Shown: positions 7,709 through 15,993, counted from the stretch's first letter. The stretch: DNA of 64,000 nt from Bacillota bacterium (GCA_023412005.1 JAEYOE010000027.1:27988-91987), one strand, 5' to 3'. Numbers and translations: made by a program. The notes: generated by a model from the letters alone, not told the origin.

Positions 7709-8734
7709 ATGTTTTATGTTATATTAGATTCTATTAATAACGCCGTCAATGACGCTGCACTCAACGATGGCATTTACAAAATACTGTTCTTTTCATTGCT
7801 GGGGATTATCATATTGTCTGGTGCAGCATTGCTGATTTATAAAAACAGAACACGAATCTCTTTGTTTTTTACTCATGCGTTTTCAGTGCTAAAAAGATAT
7901 ACATCAAAAGCGTACGTTGGGTTAAAGGGGCTATTAACCGGCCCAATAGCGGGTTTTGTCTATTCAAAAGAACAGGACATATTCTATTCCGATATGCACG
8001 CGTGGCAAAGAAGCTTTGGTTATAGCCGACTGTACGATGAGGCGGCGGCGCATTTCGCAATGATTGTCGATAGTGAACCCGTTTACTTTAATTATGATAA
8101 TAAAAGGTGGTTAATTGAATTCTGGAAAGGGCAATATGGAATGACAACGGGGTGTGAAGTCGGTATCTACTATACAAAACGCCCTGATTTTATAATCCCA
8201 GGCATTATAAACGAGACTTTCTATGAATGTGCCAGCGATGATAATATGCTTTTTATCTCTTATTCTTTATATAAAAAAGGCCGCGAATTGTTCAGTAGAA
8301 AAGGTAAGCATTGGTGGCTGACAGGTTTCAAGCTGGGTGAATTTTCCTATCCTTCAGAGCTCACAATGTTCATTTCGCTTACATTAAAAGATGAAGCTAT
8401 GCTGCATGCTTTTATTGAAGGAATCGGCCGTACAGGTTACTCGGAAAATGAGCTCTCTGTTAAAGATAATACAATCAGTTTTATTTTTGCAACCCCACGC
8501 TCGGAGCAGCCTCATTCTCGAACCAAAGAGATTGAAGACTTTATGCAAAAATTCAATAAACAAAACTGTGATATGTTCAGAACCTTAACCCAGGATTACA
8601 ATGGTACATCTTCAAAGCTTGCCGTCCTTCGCAAGAATGACCCAGAATTGTTTAACAGCATATTGAACTTTCGCGGGTTAAAGAAGGTTTCTTACATTCA
8701 TGGAATATCAAAAAAATTCAACGGAAGAATGTGA
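7709..8734 (+). CDS. Membrane-anchored protein, DUF4474-like
   Basis: This 341-residue protein has one predicted transmembrane helix at about residues 22-45 (ILFFSLLGIIILSGAALLIY), then a short basic stretch and a cytosolic or extracytosolic domain. The domain contains WLIEFWKGQYGMTTG and KHWWLTGFKLGEFS. I recall these Trp-rich motifs from clostridial proteins grouped as DUF4474, which has no known function. The gene is followed 9 bp later by a metallophosphoesterase on the same strand, so they are probably one operon. The ATG has only a weak upstream purine run (AGGCGG). The terminator at 7551-7578 lies in its leader. Confidence 0.65.
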   Translation: MFYVILDSINNAVNDAALNDGIYKILFFSLLGIIILSGAALLIYKNRTRISLFFTHAFSVLKRYTSKAYVGLKGLLTGPIAGFVYSKEQDIFYSDMHAWQRSFGYSRLYDEAAAHFAMIVDSEPVYFNYDNKRWLIEFWKGQYGMTTGCEVGIYYTKRPDFIIPGIINETFYECASDDNMLFISYSLYKKGRELFSRKGKHWWLTGFKLGEFSYPSELTMFISLTLKDEAMLHAFIEGIGRTGYSENELSVKDNTISFIFATPRSEQPHSRTKEIEDFMQKFNKQNCDMFRTLTQDYNGTSSKLAVLRKNDPELFNSILNFRGLKKVSYIHGISKKFNGRM

Positions 8735-8743
8735 CGAGCAGAA

Positions 8744-9637
8744 ATGTCAGCTTTAAAACGCCTTACGAAAATCTTTAACTCTACAAAAACAATAGATTTC
8801 GATGACTCATCGAAAATTGTATTGATGAGTGATTGCCATAGAGGTGACGGCAGCTGGACTGATGACCTGGCACGCAACGAGAATATTTACTATTCAGCGC
8901 TTAATTATTACTTTAATAATGACTACACTTATATTGAATTGGGAGATGGCGATGAGCTATGGGAAAATAAAGAGTTTTCTGTGATTGCTGAGGCACACAA
9001 AGACACCTTTGTGCTGCTGCAAAGGTTTTATTTGCATAAGCGATTTTATATGATATACGGTAATCACGACATTGTTAAAAAAAATGCGGAGTTTACTTGT
9101 AATAATCTATGCTGCTATTATGACAGTCGACTGAAAAAGAATCAGCCGTTGTTTGAGAATATCAAGCCAACCGAAGCCTTGGTGCTTCGTCATTCTCAAA
9201 CCGGAAACTCAATATTTTTAATTCACGGACATCAGGTGGACTTCGTAAATTTCAGGCTATGGCGACTTGCAAGATTTCTGGTTCGTCATTTTTGGAGGCG
9301 TCTCGAAGCCTTTGGGGTTAACGATCCAACAAGCCCTGCAAAGAATAACAGCAAAAAATCATCGGTAGAGTCAGTTCTCTCAAATTGGGCAAAAAACGAA
9401 AGACATATGCTGATTGCCGGACATACACACAGGCCGGTATTCCCCAATCTTGGAGAACCTTTATATTTTAACGATGGCAGCTGTGTTCATCCTCATTGCG
9501 CAACAGCCATTGAGATTGCTTCAGGATACATTACACTGTTTAAATGGTGCATCGGGACCATGCATGATGGTATTTTAGCAGTGAAAAAAGAAGCCATAGC
9601 TGGCCCAGTAAAATTACAGGACTTTTTTAAGCTGTAA
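8744..9637 (+). CDS. Calcineurin-like metallophosphoesterase
   Basis: This 297-residue protein has the full two-metal phosphoesterase motif set: LMSDCHRGDG (D and H, residues 28-37), YIELGDGDELW (GDxxE/D), MIYGNHD, LIHGHQVDF and LIAGHTHRPVF. It has no signal peptide. The family cleaves phosphomono- or phosphodiesters; UDP-2,3-diacylglucosamine hydrolases and cyclic-nucleotide or nucleotide-sugar enzymes share this architecture, and the substrate here cannot be told. It lies 9 bp after the DUF4474-like membrane protein, so the two probably act together at the membrane. No strong ribosome binding site is visible, which suggests translational coupling. Confidence 0.85.
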   Translation: MSALKRLTKIFNSTKTIDFDDSSKIVLMSDCHRGDGSWTDDLARNENIYYSALNYYFNNDYTYIELGDGDELWENKEFSVIAEAHKDTFVLLQRFYLHKRFYMIYGNHDIVKKNAEFTCNNLCCYYDSRLKKNQPLFENIKPTEALVLRHSQTGNSIFLIHGHQVDFVNFRLWRLARFLVRHFWRRLEAFGVNDPTSPAKNNSKKSSVESVLSNWAKNERHMLIAGHTHRPVFPNLGEPLYFNDGSCVHPHCATAIEIASGYITLFKWCIGTMHDGILAVKKEAIAGPVKLQDFFKL

Positions 9638-9954
9638 ATTCTTTTAACATAATCTTCGTATCCCATACTCGAGGGGCCTTTACAGAAGTGCGGAGCCAAT
9701 CTCTCATGCACATATATTCATATCTTTTATTTGGAGTTATTAATCATTTATGCCGTTTTACTCTATTTCCAATACCTTTGTTTAACCTCATTCTTTAGCG
9801 TTAAAATCAACACACTATAGGATAAAGATCAATTGTTTGCTACATTTCTTCATCTATAATCAAGTATTTATTCAATGCATATTTAGTAACAGATTATATA
9901 AATCGTAATATCATAATATTGAACAAAAGAATCTTTAAAAAGGAGGTTCGATCA
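9638..9954. other. Intergenic region before the small Cys-rich protein
   Basis: This is 317 bp of AT-rich sequence. I find no open frame with a ribosome binding site other than the start of the downstream gene, no strong terminator for the phosphoesterase gene, and no clear sigma-A promoter. Several CATA-containing words occur, but none matches a sporulation -10 element at the correct spacing. Confidence 0.4.
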
Positions 9955-10191
9955 ATGGAAAAATTCGAAAGCTGTGGCCTATTTGAAGAATTAGAGGAGC
10001 ACGAAGATGAAGTTATAAGCGTTTGCGTAGACGATTGCAGATTTACTGGATTACTGTGCTCGGTGCGTTGCGATTTCATAAAATTGATAACGCATAGAAA
10101 CTGCTGTCCCTGCCGGAGCATATTCGGTAACGTGACACTTATCCCGATTCATAAAATAGATGCCGTCACGTTCTGTGAAACGGGCTGCTAA
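9955..10191 (+). CDS. Small Cys-rich protein with Sm-like barrel pattern
   Basis: This is a 78-residue protein. The ATG at 9955 is chosen over one 36 bp upstream because AAGGAGGTTCGATCA precedes it. The acidic N-terminus is followed by alternating beta strands (VISVCVDDCRFTGLLCSV, FIKLIT, VTLIPIHKIDAVTF). This is the order expected of a short Sm-like or DUF2642-type barrel, with eight cysteines scattered along it (CCPC near residue 50). Small Cys-rich barrel proteins of this kind are common spore-coat components in spore formers, and the gene sits near the coat locus. No close family is recognised. A strong terminator follows at 10210. Confidence 0.65.
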   Translation: MEKFESCGLFEELEEHEDEVISVCVDDCRFTGLLCSVRCDFIKLITHRNCCPCRSIFGNVTLIPIHKIDAVTFCETGC

Positions 10192-10209
10192 ACAATAAAA
10201 AATAATTAT

Positions 10210-10254
10210 GGGGAAGGCGTCAAGAATAAAAACAGCAATGCCTTCCCCTTTTCT
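10210..10254 (+). terminator. Strong intrinsic terminator
   Basis: GGGGAAGGC (10210-10218) pairs with GCCTTCCCC (10240-10248) and is followed by TTTTCT. It ends the small Cys-rich gene. Confidence 0.85.
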
Positions 10255-10377
10255 AGTTCTATCGGTGTATTATTCTGCATGTTCCCGGGGGATCCGTTAA
10301 CGAAAATACTTTGTTAATAAGATAGTGAAAATTATATTTGCTCAAAGCCAAATGAATCATTTGGTGTATAACCGCCG

Positions 10378-10539
10378 TTAATATATTGTTACACAGGGAT
10401 GCCATAAATGCATATGCTTGACTTTGAAGGACAAACGTCTGTAAATGACGGCCATCGTCATCATTATTCTGCCTAAGTGAAGATTATCCAGGCCATACTC
10501 ACAGCCGATTCTCGGCCCTAGACCTTTTGTTACATTCAT
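10378..10539 (-). CDS. Short hypothetical protein (53 aa)
   Basis: This short frame has an excellent ribosome binding site, AGGAGGCGTTGAA before ATG at 10539. It encodes MNVTKGLGPRIGCEYGLDNL followed by a basic, His-containing C-terminal half with HLGRIMMTMAVIYRRLSFKV. It lies between two terminators, so it would be its own small unit. The second half could form an amphipathic helix. No family is recognised; it could be a small spore or stress peptide. Confidence 0.5.
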   Translation of the reverse strand: MNVTKGLGPRIGCEYGLDNLHLGRIMMTMAVIYRRLSFKVKHMHLWHPCVTIY

Positions 10540-10569
10540 TTCAACGCCTCCTATGTTTATTCAATAAAA

Positions 10570-10627
10570 GTGCTGAAATAAAAAACAAATCCGAACGCCT
10601 CTCCTAGCAGAGTGGGGTTCGAATTTG
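10570..10627 (-). terminator. Terminator of the ankyrin gene
   Basis: In the minus direction CAAATTCGAACCCC (10614-10627) pairs with GGCGTTCGGATTTG (10586-10599), followed by TTTTTTATTTC. The stem is long and the T-run clear; it lies 120 bp past the stop of the ankyrin-repeat gene. Confidence 0.8.
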
Positions 10628-10747
10628 TATCTTTTGTCTAAAATCAACGAGATTGATACAATTTAACGGTTACCCGGTTTTAGTGAAAGAGGGGGTGCAT
10701 TTTCAGAGAGGGGGGTGCAAGAAACTCATTCAGTGTCCCATTCCCAA

Positions 10748-11272
10748 TCATGTTGTTTGCAAGTTTTTAATTCTATCTGTACCACGCTCTTTTAATAAAG
10801 TTCTAACACTAATTCCTGACTTGTTTACAATATCAATGTTGTAATGCTCAGATATTAAATCCTCAATCAACTTCATTCCTTCATCTGTTTGGCGTTTTAA
10901 AAGTTCTAAACAAACAGTGAATAGAGCTGTGTTTTTATATTTTTTATCTGTATGATCTAAATCAACCCCATGATGAATTAATAGCTTGGCAATTTCAATT
11001 CCGCCTTCAATGTTTATATTCGCTGCAAGAAAATGCAATTCATTAAACCCCCCATTTGAAATTACGTTTACTTTTGCTCCTTCCAGCAGGAGATATTTGG
11101 CTATGTCAAATTTTCTGCTGCCCAGTGCTTTCTCCAATAAACTAATCCCTCTAGCGTCAATATTATTAATAACATCACTCAAGTTCTGAGATTCTATATT
11201 GAGCTTATTCGTAAAATCGTCCATCGTACCGAACTCAATTACCGTACCATAATCTGCTTTTTTTAAGTCCAT
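10748..11272 (-). CDS. Ankyrin-repeat protein
   Basis: The protein has 174 residues with about three to four ankyrin repeats between residues 40 and 165. Diagnostic segments are GISLLEKALGSRKFDIAKYL with LLEGAKVNV, FNELHFLAANINIEGGIEIA with KLLIHHGVDL, and NTALFTVCLELLKRQTDEGM. Ankyrin repeats mediate protein binding; no catalytic domain is attached. The ATG at 11272 is preceded by AAAAAAGGAG. Base composition is AT-rich compared with the following genes. The partner is unknown. Confidence 0.75.
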   Translation of the reverse strand: MDLKKADYGTVIEFGTMDDFTNKLNIESQNLSDVINNIDARGISLLEKALGSRKFDIAKYLLLEGAKVNVISNGGFNELHFLAANINIEGGIEIAKLLIHHGVDLDHTDKKYKNTALFTVCLELLKRQTDEGMKLIEDLISEHYNIDIVNKSGISVRTLLKERGTDRIKNLQTT

Positions 11273-11314
11273 TTTAAACTCCTTTTTTGCTTAATTTACT
11301 CCACTATAATACCT

Positions 11315-11356
11315 ATAAAAAAAGCAGCTTGCCATTGTATCAATAACAAGCTGCTT
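11315..11356 (-). terminator. Terminator of tRNA-Glu
   Basis: AAGCAGCTTG (11322-11331) pairs with CAAGCTGCTT (11347-11356), a perfect 10-bp stem. In the minus direction it is followed by TTTTTTATAG, directly after the tRNA gene. Confidence 0.85.
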
Positions 11357-11359
11357 ATT

Positions 11360-11434
11360 TGGTACCTCCTAGGGGAATCGAACCCCTGTTACCGCCGTGA
11401 GAGGGCGGTGTCTTGACCGCTTGACCAAGGAGGC
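11360..11434 (-). tRNA. tRNA-Glu (anticodon CUC)
   Basis: Read on the minus strand, the sequence folds as a 72-nt tRNA (11363-11434) plus an encoded CCA (11360-11362). The acceptor GCCTCCT pairs with AGGAGGT (first pair G-U). The anticodon stem CCGCC/GGCGG encloses the loop CTCTCAC, so the anticodon is CTC, reading GAG (Glu). The T arm has GGTTCGATTCC. It stands alone and is followed by its own terminator. Confidence 0.95.
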
Positions 11435-11528
11435 GTGTTGCGAAAATTATTCTAACAGAAACGCGGCGATTAGGCAACCCCTATTTTTACCCCTGTTTTT
11501 ACTTAACCGCCGCGCGTCCGTCAGAATA

Positions 11529-13016
11529 TCAATTTAGGAGATCAGCGAGTTTGCTTTGAGCTCTGTCATCTGCCATATTATACGACAGCCATCCGGAATC
11601 ACGGCATTCAAACATATCTAGCCTCAGCTGTGCATGTTCCCGCGCCTTAGCGTCCATCAGCTCAGGGTTCGCAATCAAAAAGTCGCACGTATCGGCCAGC
11701 GCATCCCCGGGCAGCGAGAGCAGATACTCGGTATCAATCTTGCCCGTCTTCTCATAGCGGCTGAAATTCTCCCCCGACACATACCGTTCCGGGTTCACCA
11801 CGGCCAGCGTGCAAAGATAAATCAGCGCCGCCGCGGCGAAGCACCGCACCAGCTTCACCCGTTCTGAGAAGATGCGCGCGAGCATCACAATGTTCAGCAC
11901 CACCAGCAGCAGCATGAACGAGTGCGAAACAAACCGCGCAACGGTATCTCCGAACGACGCGACATAGCACGCCATACGCAAGTGTGCCGACGCGAGAATC
12001 ACGAAATTGAACGCGACCAGCAGCACATACAGCGCCTTTAAGTACGGCGGCGTTGCCCCGTCCTTTTGCTGTGTGCTGTGCATCGCAATCACAATCAGTA
12101 CGAAATTGAAGCACGTTATAAACATCATTTCCCCGAAGCCGCGCACCGCGTATGCCGCGCTGGTGAGCCCGAGCACCGAGGTAATCGTCTCCTGCGGCGA
12201 AAAGAAATACCCGAACTGCACACCCGCAAACAGCACATACACCGCTGCCACCATCGTGAGCGCGATACCCGTGGTTACAGCCGGAATCGGACGTTTGGTG
12301 ATGGTTAACGCTTGCCTTGGCCCTGTGCACTCGGGTTCCAGCGCCGTAGCCGCAGGCCCCATAATCAGCGACGCACCGAGAAAAAACATAAACACATAGA
12401 GGAAAACATCACCGAGTGCAAGGCTATCAATGAACCGTTCCAGCATATTGGATACATTCGCATCCGCGCCCACCAGCAGCGGCACCACAATGAGCAGCAA
12501 AATAACGCCGATGCCCACACCAATCAACGCGCCGCCCTTTTTGCGGCCCTTAAGCAGTGTGCTGATGCCGTCGCCCACAAAGCGGACAAAACCGAAGAGA
12601 TAACGATTAATGCCGGTGAACACCAAATCGACGATGAAGCTGATTTCATCCCAGCGGTTCAGCGCATTGCCCGAAAGCACCGTATACTGCACGATCATCA
12701 CGGCAAAAATAGCAAGAATGCTGAACATATGGATGAACGAGCTGGTTAAAAACAGAGAGAGACTGAGCAGCACAACGGGCATGGTGAAAATATACAACAG
12801 CTTTTCCTGCCGGAACGGCACGGCAAAAATCGATTGACGATTGACTGCCGCATATGCGTAGATGAGAAGGAAGAAGATCGTGAGATTGAGCCCGAGGCTC
12901 TGGTTCACAAAGATGGCCGCAAAGATAATGCCGAACACGGCAGTGCTTATGAGCAGCCGGGGGCTGGCCTTGCGCCTTCGGGGCTCGCGTGCTTCGGGAG
13001 CTGGCGAGCCGTTCAT
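11529..13016 (-). CDS. Polytopic membrane protein, DUF4173-like
   Basis: This 495-residue protein has roughly twelve hydrophobic segments between residues 20 and 415, then a soluble C-terminal tail of about 75 residues. The segment AAYAVRGFGEMMFITCFNFV resembles the conserved YAR-GF core of DUF4173/DUF4153 membrane proteins, whose role is unknown. The N-terminus is basic and Arg-rich. The ATG at 13016 overlaps the stop of a 39-codon frame (ATGA), and GAGGG lies within that frame, so translation is likely coupled. A tRNA-Glu gene follows. Confidence 0.7.
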   Translation of the reverse strand: MNGSPAPEAREPRRRKASPRLLISTAVFGIIFAAIFVNQSLGLNLTIFFLLIYAYAAVNRQSIFAVPFRQEKLLYIFTMPVVLLSLSLFLTSSFIHMFSILAIFAVMIVQYTVLSGNALNRWDEISFIVDLVFTGINRYLFGFVRFVGDGISTLLKGRKKGGALIGVGIGVILLLIVVPLLVGADANVSNMLERFIDSLALGDVFLYVFMFFLGASLIMGPAATALEPECTGPRQALTITKRPIPAVTTGIALTMVAAVYVLFAGVQFGYFFSPQETITSVLGLTSAAYAVRGFGEMMFITCFNFVLIVIAMHSTQQKDGATPPYLKALYVLLVAFNFVILASAHLRMACYVASFGDTVARFVSHSFMLLLVVLNIVMLARIFSERVKLVRCFAAAALIYLCTLAVVNPERYVSGENFSRYEKTGKIDTEYLLSLPGDALADTCDFLIANPELMDAKAREHAQLRLDMFECRDSGWLSYNMADDRAQSKLADLLN

Positions 13017-13132
13017 GACTTTTTACCCTCTTTGCTCTTTTTGGGTTTTGCCAACGTCTGCGGTTTATCGGGTTTCTTTTCCGGCTGGCTTTTTTCTATG
13101 AAGTATTCTAACAAATAGCGATTGTCGGTCAT
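13013..13132 (-). CDS. Short basic peptide translated ahead of the DUF4173-like gene
   Basis: This 39-codon frame starts at ATG 13132 with GGAGG upstream and ends TGA at 13013, overlapping the next start codon as ATGA. The product (MTDNRYLLEYFIEKSQPEKK then Lys/Pro-rich) is hydrophilic, with ten or more lysines in its second half. It could be a small cytosolic partner of the membrane protein or simply a coupling leader peptide. Overlap and ribosome binding site support real translation; function is unknown. Confidence 0.55.
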   Translation of the reverse strand: MTDNRYLLEYFIEKSQPEKKPDKPQTLAKPKKSKEGKKS

Positions 13133-13327
13133 ATGCAAAAATCCTCCTTGAATGAATCATTCTTTTCAAGGAGATGGTAGCACGCCGCATACCGCATGTC
13201 AATTATTTTTTATTGTTTTTCAATAATTATTTTTTGTTACTCCGAAAATCCATCTGTCTTTACAGGAAATAATTCTTTTGAAAGGGTCAATATCCTTCCC
13301 TCGTTCGAAGATTCTTGTTACATGATA

Positions 13328-13612
13328 AAAAAGATTCCTGTACCCCGGAGGGGTACAAAGCGCCACGGAACGACACAGAGGTCGTTCCCTACGTTCGAAG
13401 CATTCTTTCTACATAAAAAAAGTATTCCTGTAACCTAAGAGAAACACAACGCAAATTGCGGCAAACGCCGCCAAAGGACTCTTTTTTAAATATCTATGAG
13501 CGTTTCAAAATTCACAAATTCAAAAAAAGAGATTCCTGTACCCCATGAGAAATGCAATGCACATCGCGGCAAACGCCGCCAAAGGACTCTTTTTTTAATG
13601 TCTATGAGCGTT
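13328..13612. repeat. Palindromic repeat cluster (units D, C and two tandem E elements)
   Basis: This non-coding cluster starts with unit D (AAAAAAGATTCCTG then the palindrome TACCCCGGAGGGGTA). Next comes unit C, the hairpin GGAACGAC-ACAGAG-GTCGTTCC at 13367-13388. Two copies of unit E follow at 13415-13487 and 13522-13597. Each E copy starts AAAAAAAG-x-ATTCCTGTA, contains the stem GCGGCAAACGCCGC and ends AAAGGACTCTTTTTT, so its ends are near-inverted repeats. Each E copy is followed by a shared trailer (TCTATGAGCGTTTC). Related units occur at 32.1-32.4 kb and 63.7-63.9 kb. The minus-strand gene ending at 13613 abuts the cluster. The remainder of the gap 13133-13327 shows no gene. Confidence 0.8.
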
Positions 13613-14158
13613 TCACTCTGAAAGCGCCTTGAACAGACTTAGAAAGTCACGCTCGACATCCACCATCGGCTTATACGAAAAATCGTGCGCCATCGTGATC
13701 ACGGGCGCGACATCGCGGATATGGACCCCCGCAAGCGCTTCAAATTCATAATACAGCATCGCATCGTCAATCTCTTTGACGGCGCGCAGTTCGTCGCCGT
13801 TCATATCCTTAAGGCCGAACTTATCAAAGATGACACCGAGCACAAAATCCTCGATCTGTTCATACCCTCTCAACCGATGCTTCACCGGCCGTGTCACGTC
13901 GGAGATGTAGCTTTCCGCCGCGTCGTGCAGCAAGCAGGCCAGCCTTATGCGCCGCGACAGCCCTCTGTTGCCCGCCTCAAGTGCGCAGTTCACGGCGTGC
14001 TGCGCCACCGAGAAGAAATGACGAATATGTCCGTTCGCCCGCGTCATCAGCGAAAGCGAATGCGCTATGTCCAAAATTTCCACCTGCGCCGGCTCGATGA
14101 TATACGGATCCATGTAAATGCCGGTGTACGTCCTGATGAAATTCTTTGGTTTATCCAC
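13613..14158 (-). CDS. HD-domain phosphohydrolase (YfbR-like)
   Basis: This 181-residue protein is of the HD superfamily. Metal-binding residues are visible in order: RHFFSVAQHAVNCA, LACLLHDAAESYISD (the HD pair near residue 79) and, late, AVKEIDDAMLYYEFE. The layout resembles YfbR-type deoxynucleoside 5'-monophosphatases and related small HD enzymes; the exact substrate is inferred only. The start is GTG at 14158 with AAGGAGA eight bases upstream. The remains of a small membrane protein overlap its start (14151-14443). The final codons run into the E-type repeat trailer. Confidence 0.8.
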   Translation of the reverse strand: MDKPKNFIRTYTGIYMDPYIIEPAQVEILDIAHSLSLMTRANGHIRHFFSVAQHAVNCALEAGNRGLSRRIRLACLLHDAAESYISDVTRPVKHRLRGYEQIEDFVLGVIFDKFGLKDMNGDELRAVKEIDDAMLYYEFEALAGVHIRDVAPVITMAHDFSYKPMVDVERDFLSLFKALSE

Positions 14159-14443
14159 GGTTCTTTCTCCTTGCTTTAAGAATTACATTGCTTCGCGGGA
14201 ATCCGATGATATGCATAAACGCAAGGCTTATGAGATACTTCGTGATGCGCGACAGCAGCGTGGCGGCGACGATTATGATTACGACGTTCTTGCCGAGCTT
14301 AGCGGCGGCTGCAGCAGGGCGTCCGTCTCTTTATCCCGAAAGATTTTAACCGCCAGTATGACCAGCGCTGAGGCGAATATAAGGCAAGCAATATTGCAAA
14401 AATGATGTCTTAGCCGATCCCCCGGATTACTCCTTTCAATCAT
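14151..14443 (-). pseudogene. Probable frameshifted small membrane protein
   Basis: The ATG at 14443 opens a 54-codon frame ending at 14279. It encodes one hydrophobic helix (NIACLIFASALVILAVKIF) and then turns into an unrelated tail. A different minus-strand frame, open from about 14325 to the stop at 14151, carries a second hydrophobic segment (KNVVIIIVAATLLSRITKYL) followed by a basic end, but has no start codon. Joining the two through one frameshift near 14310 would give a two-helix membrane protein of about 95 residues. I recognise no family. It may be a decayed gene, or the two parts may be unrelated. Confidence 0.35.
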
Positions 14444-14513
14444 ACGGTTTCAGGTAAAAAAAAGCAAGACGCCGGAAGCGCCTTGTAAGAAAGGTTATAT
14501 ATTGGGGAAACAG

Positions 14514-15689
14514 TTATATCTGTGAAAATACGCGTTTGAACGCCTCAACGGCCGTGTCCATCTGTTCCTTCGTATGCGTCGCGGTGTAGCTGGTGCGCAG
14601 CATGCATTCGCCGTCCTTCACGGCGGGCGGAATTACGGGGTTCACATACACGCCCTCTTCAAACAGCATCTTGGTGATAACGAACGTCCGTTGCATGTCG
14701 TAGGTAAACACCGGTATAACAGCTGTTTCGCCTTCAATGATCGGAATGCCCGCTTCCTTAAGTTTGGCGCGCATGTAGTTCGATATATCGATCAGCGCTT
14801 TCTGGCGTTCCGGCTCGGCTTTCATGATGCGAAGCGCCTCGCGCGCAGCCGCCACATTGGCTGGCGGAATCGACGCGCTGAAAATGAACGGGCGCGACCG
14901 ATGCTTCACATACCCAATCACATCCTCGTCCGCTGCGATGCATCCGCCCAGCGATGCGAACGATTTCGAGAACGTCGTCATAATAATATCAACTTCTTTT
15001 TCAAGGCCGAAGTAGTTTGCGGTGCCGCGTCCGCATTTTCCGATCATGCCCGCGCCATGCGCATCGTCCACGAGTATGCGCGCTTTGTACTTTTTCGCAA
15101 GCTCAACGATCTCGGGGAGCCTCGCGATATCGCCGCTCATCGAGAAAACACCGTCGGTGATGATCAGCTTGCCCGCGTCTTCGGGCAGGCGCTGCAGCCG
15201 TTCTTCAAGGCTGGTCATATCGTTATGCTCGTATTTCAGCACGTTCTTCGCAAAAGCCAAGCGGCACGCGTCGATAATGCTTGCGTGATTTTCCGCATCG
15301 TTTAAAATGTAATCATGCCGACCGACAACGGCAGTAATCACGCCGAGGTTGGTCTGGAAGCCGGTGCTGAATGTGAGCGCGGCATCTTTATTAAAAAAAT
15401 CCGCCAGCTCTTCTTCGAGCTGCTCATGCAGCACAAGCGTGCCGTTTAAAAAGCGTGAGCCCGAGCAGCCGGTGCCGTACTTATCGAGTGCGTCTTTGGC
15501 GGCCTGAATGGTACGTGGGTCGCTCGTCAAGCCCATGTAGTTGTTGGAGCCGATCATGATGATGCGCTTGCCGTCCATCACCACTTCGGTATCTTGAGCG
15601 GTATGAAGCGCATGAAAGTATGGATAAAGTCCGGATGCGATAGCCTCTTTGGCATCGGTAAAGGAATAACACTTTTCAAATAAATCCAC
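14514..15689 (-). CDS. Alpha-oxoamine synthase, serine palmitoyltransferase-like
   Basis: This 391-residue PLP enzyme condenses an amino acid with an acyl-CoA and releases CO2. Visible motifs are GSNNYMGLTSDP, GTGCSGSRFLNGT, His135 in AENHASI, DDAHGAGMIG (residues 208-217) and TTFSKSFASLGG with the PLP lysine at K242. The N-terminal phrase ASGLYPYFHAL and the C-terminal VNPVIPPAV resemble bacterial serine palmitoyltransferase more than KBL or BioF as I recall them. The alternative is glycine C-acetyltransferase. No threonine dehydrogenase, biotin or sphingolipid gene is adjacent. The start codon is at 15689, with GAGGGAGATGTATTC upstream. Confidence 0.75.
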   Translation of the reverse strand: MDLFEKCYSFTDAKEAIASGLYPYFHALHTAQDTEVVMDGKRIIMIGSNNYMGLTSDPRTIQAAKDALDKYGTGCSGSRFLNGTLVLHEQLEEELADFFNKDAALTFSTGFQTNLGVITAVVGRHDYILNDAENHASIIDACRLAFAKNVLKYEHNDMTSLEERLQRLPEDAGKLIITDGVFSMSGDIARLPEIVELAKKYKARILVDDAHGAGMIGKCGRGTANYFGLEKEVDIIMTTFSKSFASLGGCIAADEDVIGYVKHRSRPFIFSASIPPANVAAAREALRIMKAEPERQKALIDISNYMRAKLKEAGIPIIEGETAVIPVFTYDMQRTFVITKMLFEEGVYVNPVIPPAVKDGECMLRTSYTATHTKEQMDTAVEAFKRVFSQI

Positions 15690-15924
15690 GAATACATCTC
15701 CCTCGTCATATTGTGCTTTATAACAGATTGAGTATACAGATTATTTGAATATCTAACAAGTTCTTTCATGCAAAAAGTTTTTCTGGCTTGTACAATTATT
15801 TTTTAAAATCCAAGCAACGGGAATGGTATGTTAAGCTCGGTTGACAAATATTCGTGTTTGATTGGTGGAAAACAGCGTTAATTACACTTACAATAAAAGA
15901 ACAATATCAAGGAGGTGCATAACA

Positions 15925-15993
15925 ATGCCGCTGGGAGAAAAGCTGCTGGAGCTAAGAAAAAAGGCCGGGCTGTCGCAGGAATACCCTCAATGA
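15925..15993 (+). pseudogene. Truncated XRE-family (Cro/CI) regulator remnant
   Basis: A good ribosome binding site (AAGGAGGTGCATAACA) precedes an ATG that opens MPLGEKLLELRKKAGLSQE. This is exactly the start of a helix-turn-helix XRE regulator. The frame then diverges and stops after 22 codons. The rest of the regulator is absent downstream, so this is a deletion remnant rather than a simple frameshift. The regions 15690-15924 and 15994-16206 around it contain no other gene that I can support. Confidence 0.6.

Noticed and set aside
11455..11520. Inverted GCGGCG/CGCCGC arms as a terminator of the DUF4173-like gene
   Set aside because: The loop is more than 40 bp and no T-run follows; not a convincing intrinsic terminator.
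12007..12749. Several open frames antisense to the DUF4173-like gene
   Set aside because: They lack ribosome binding sites and their amino acid composition (Arg/His/Ala-rich) is that of shadow frames in GC-rich coding DNA.
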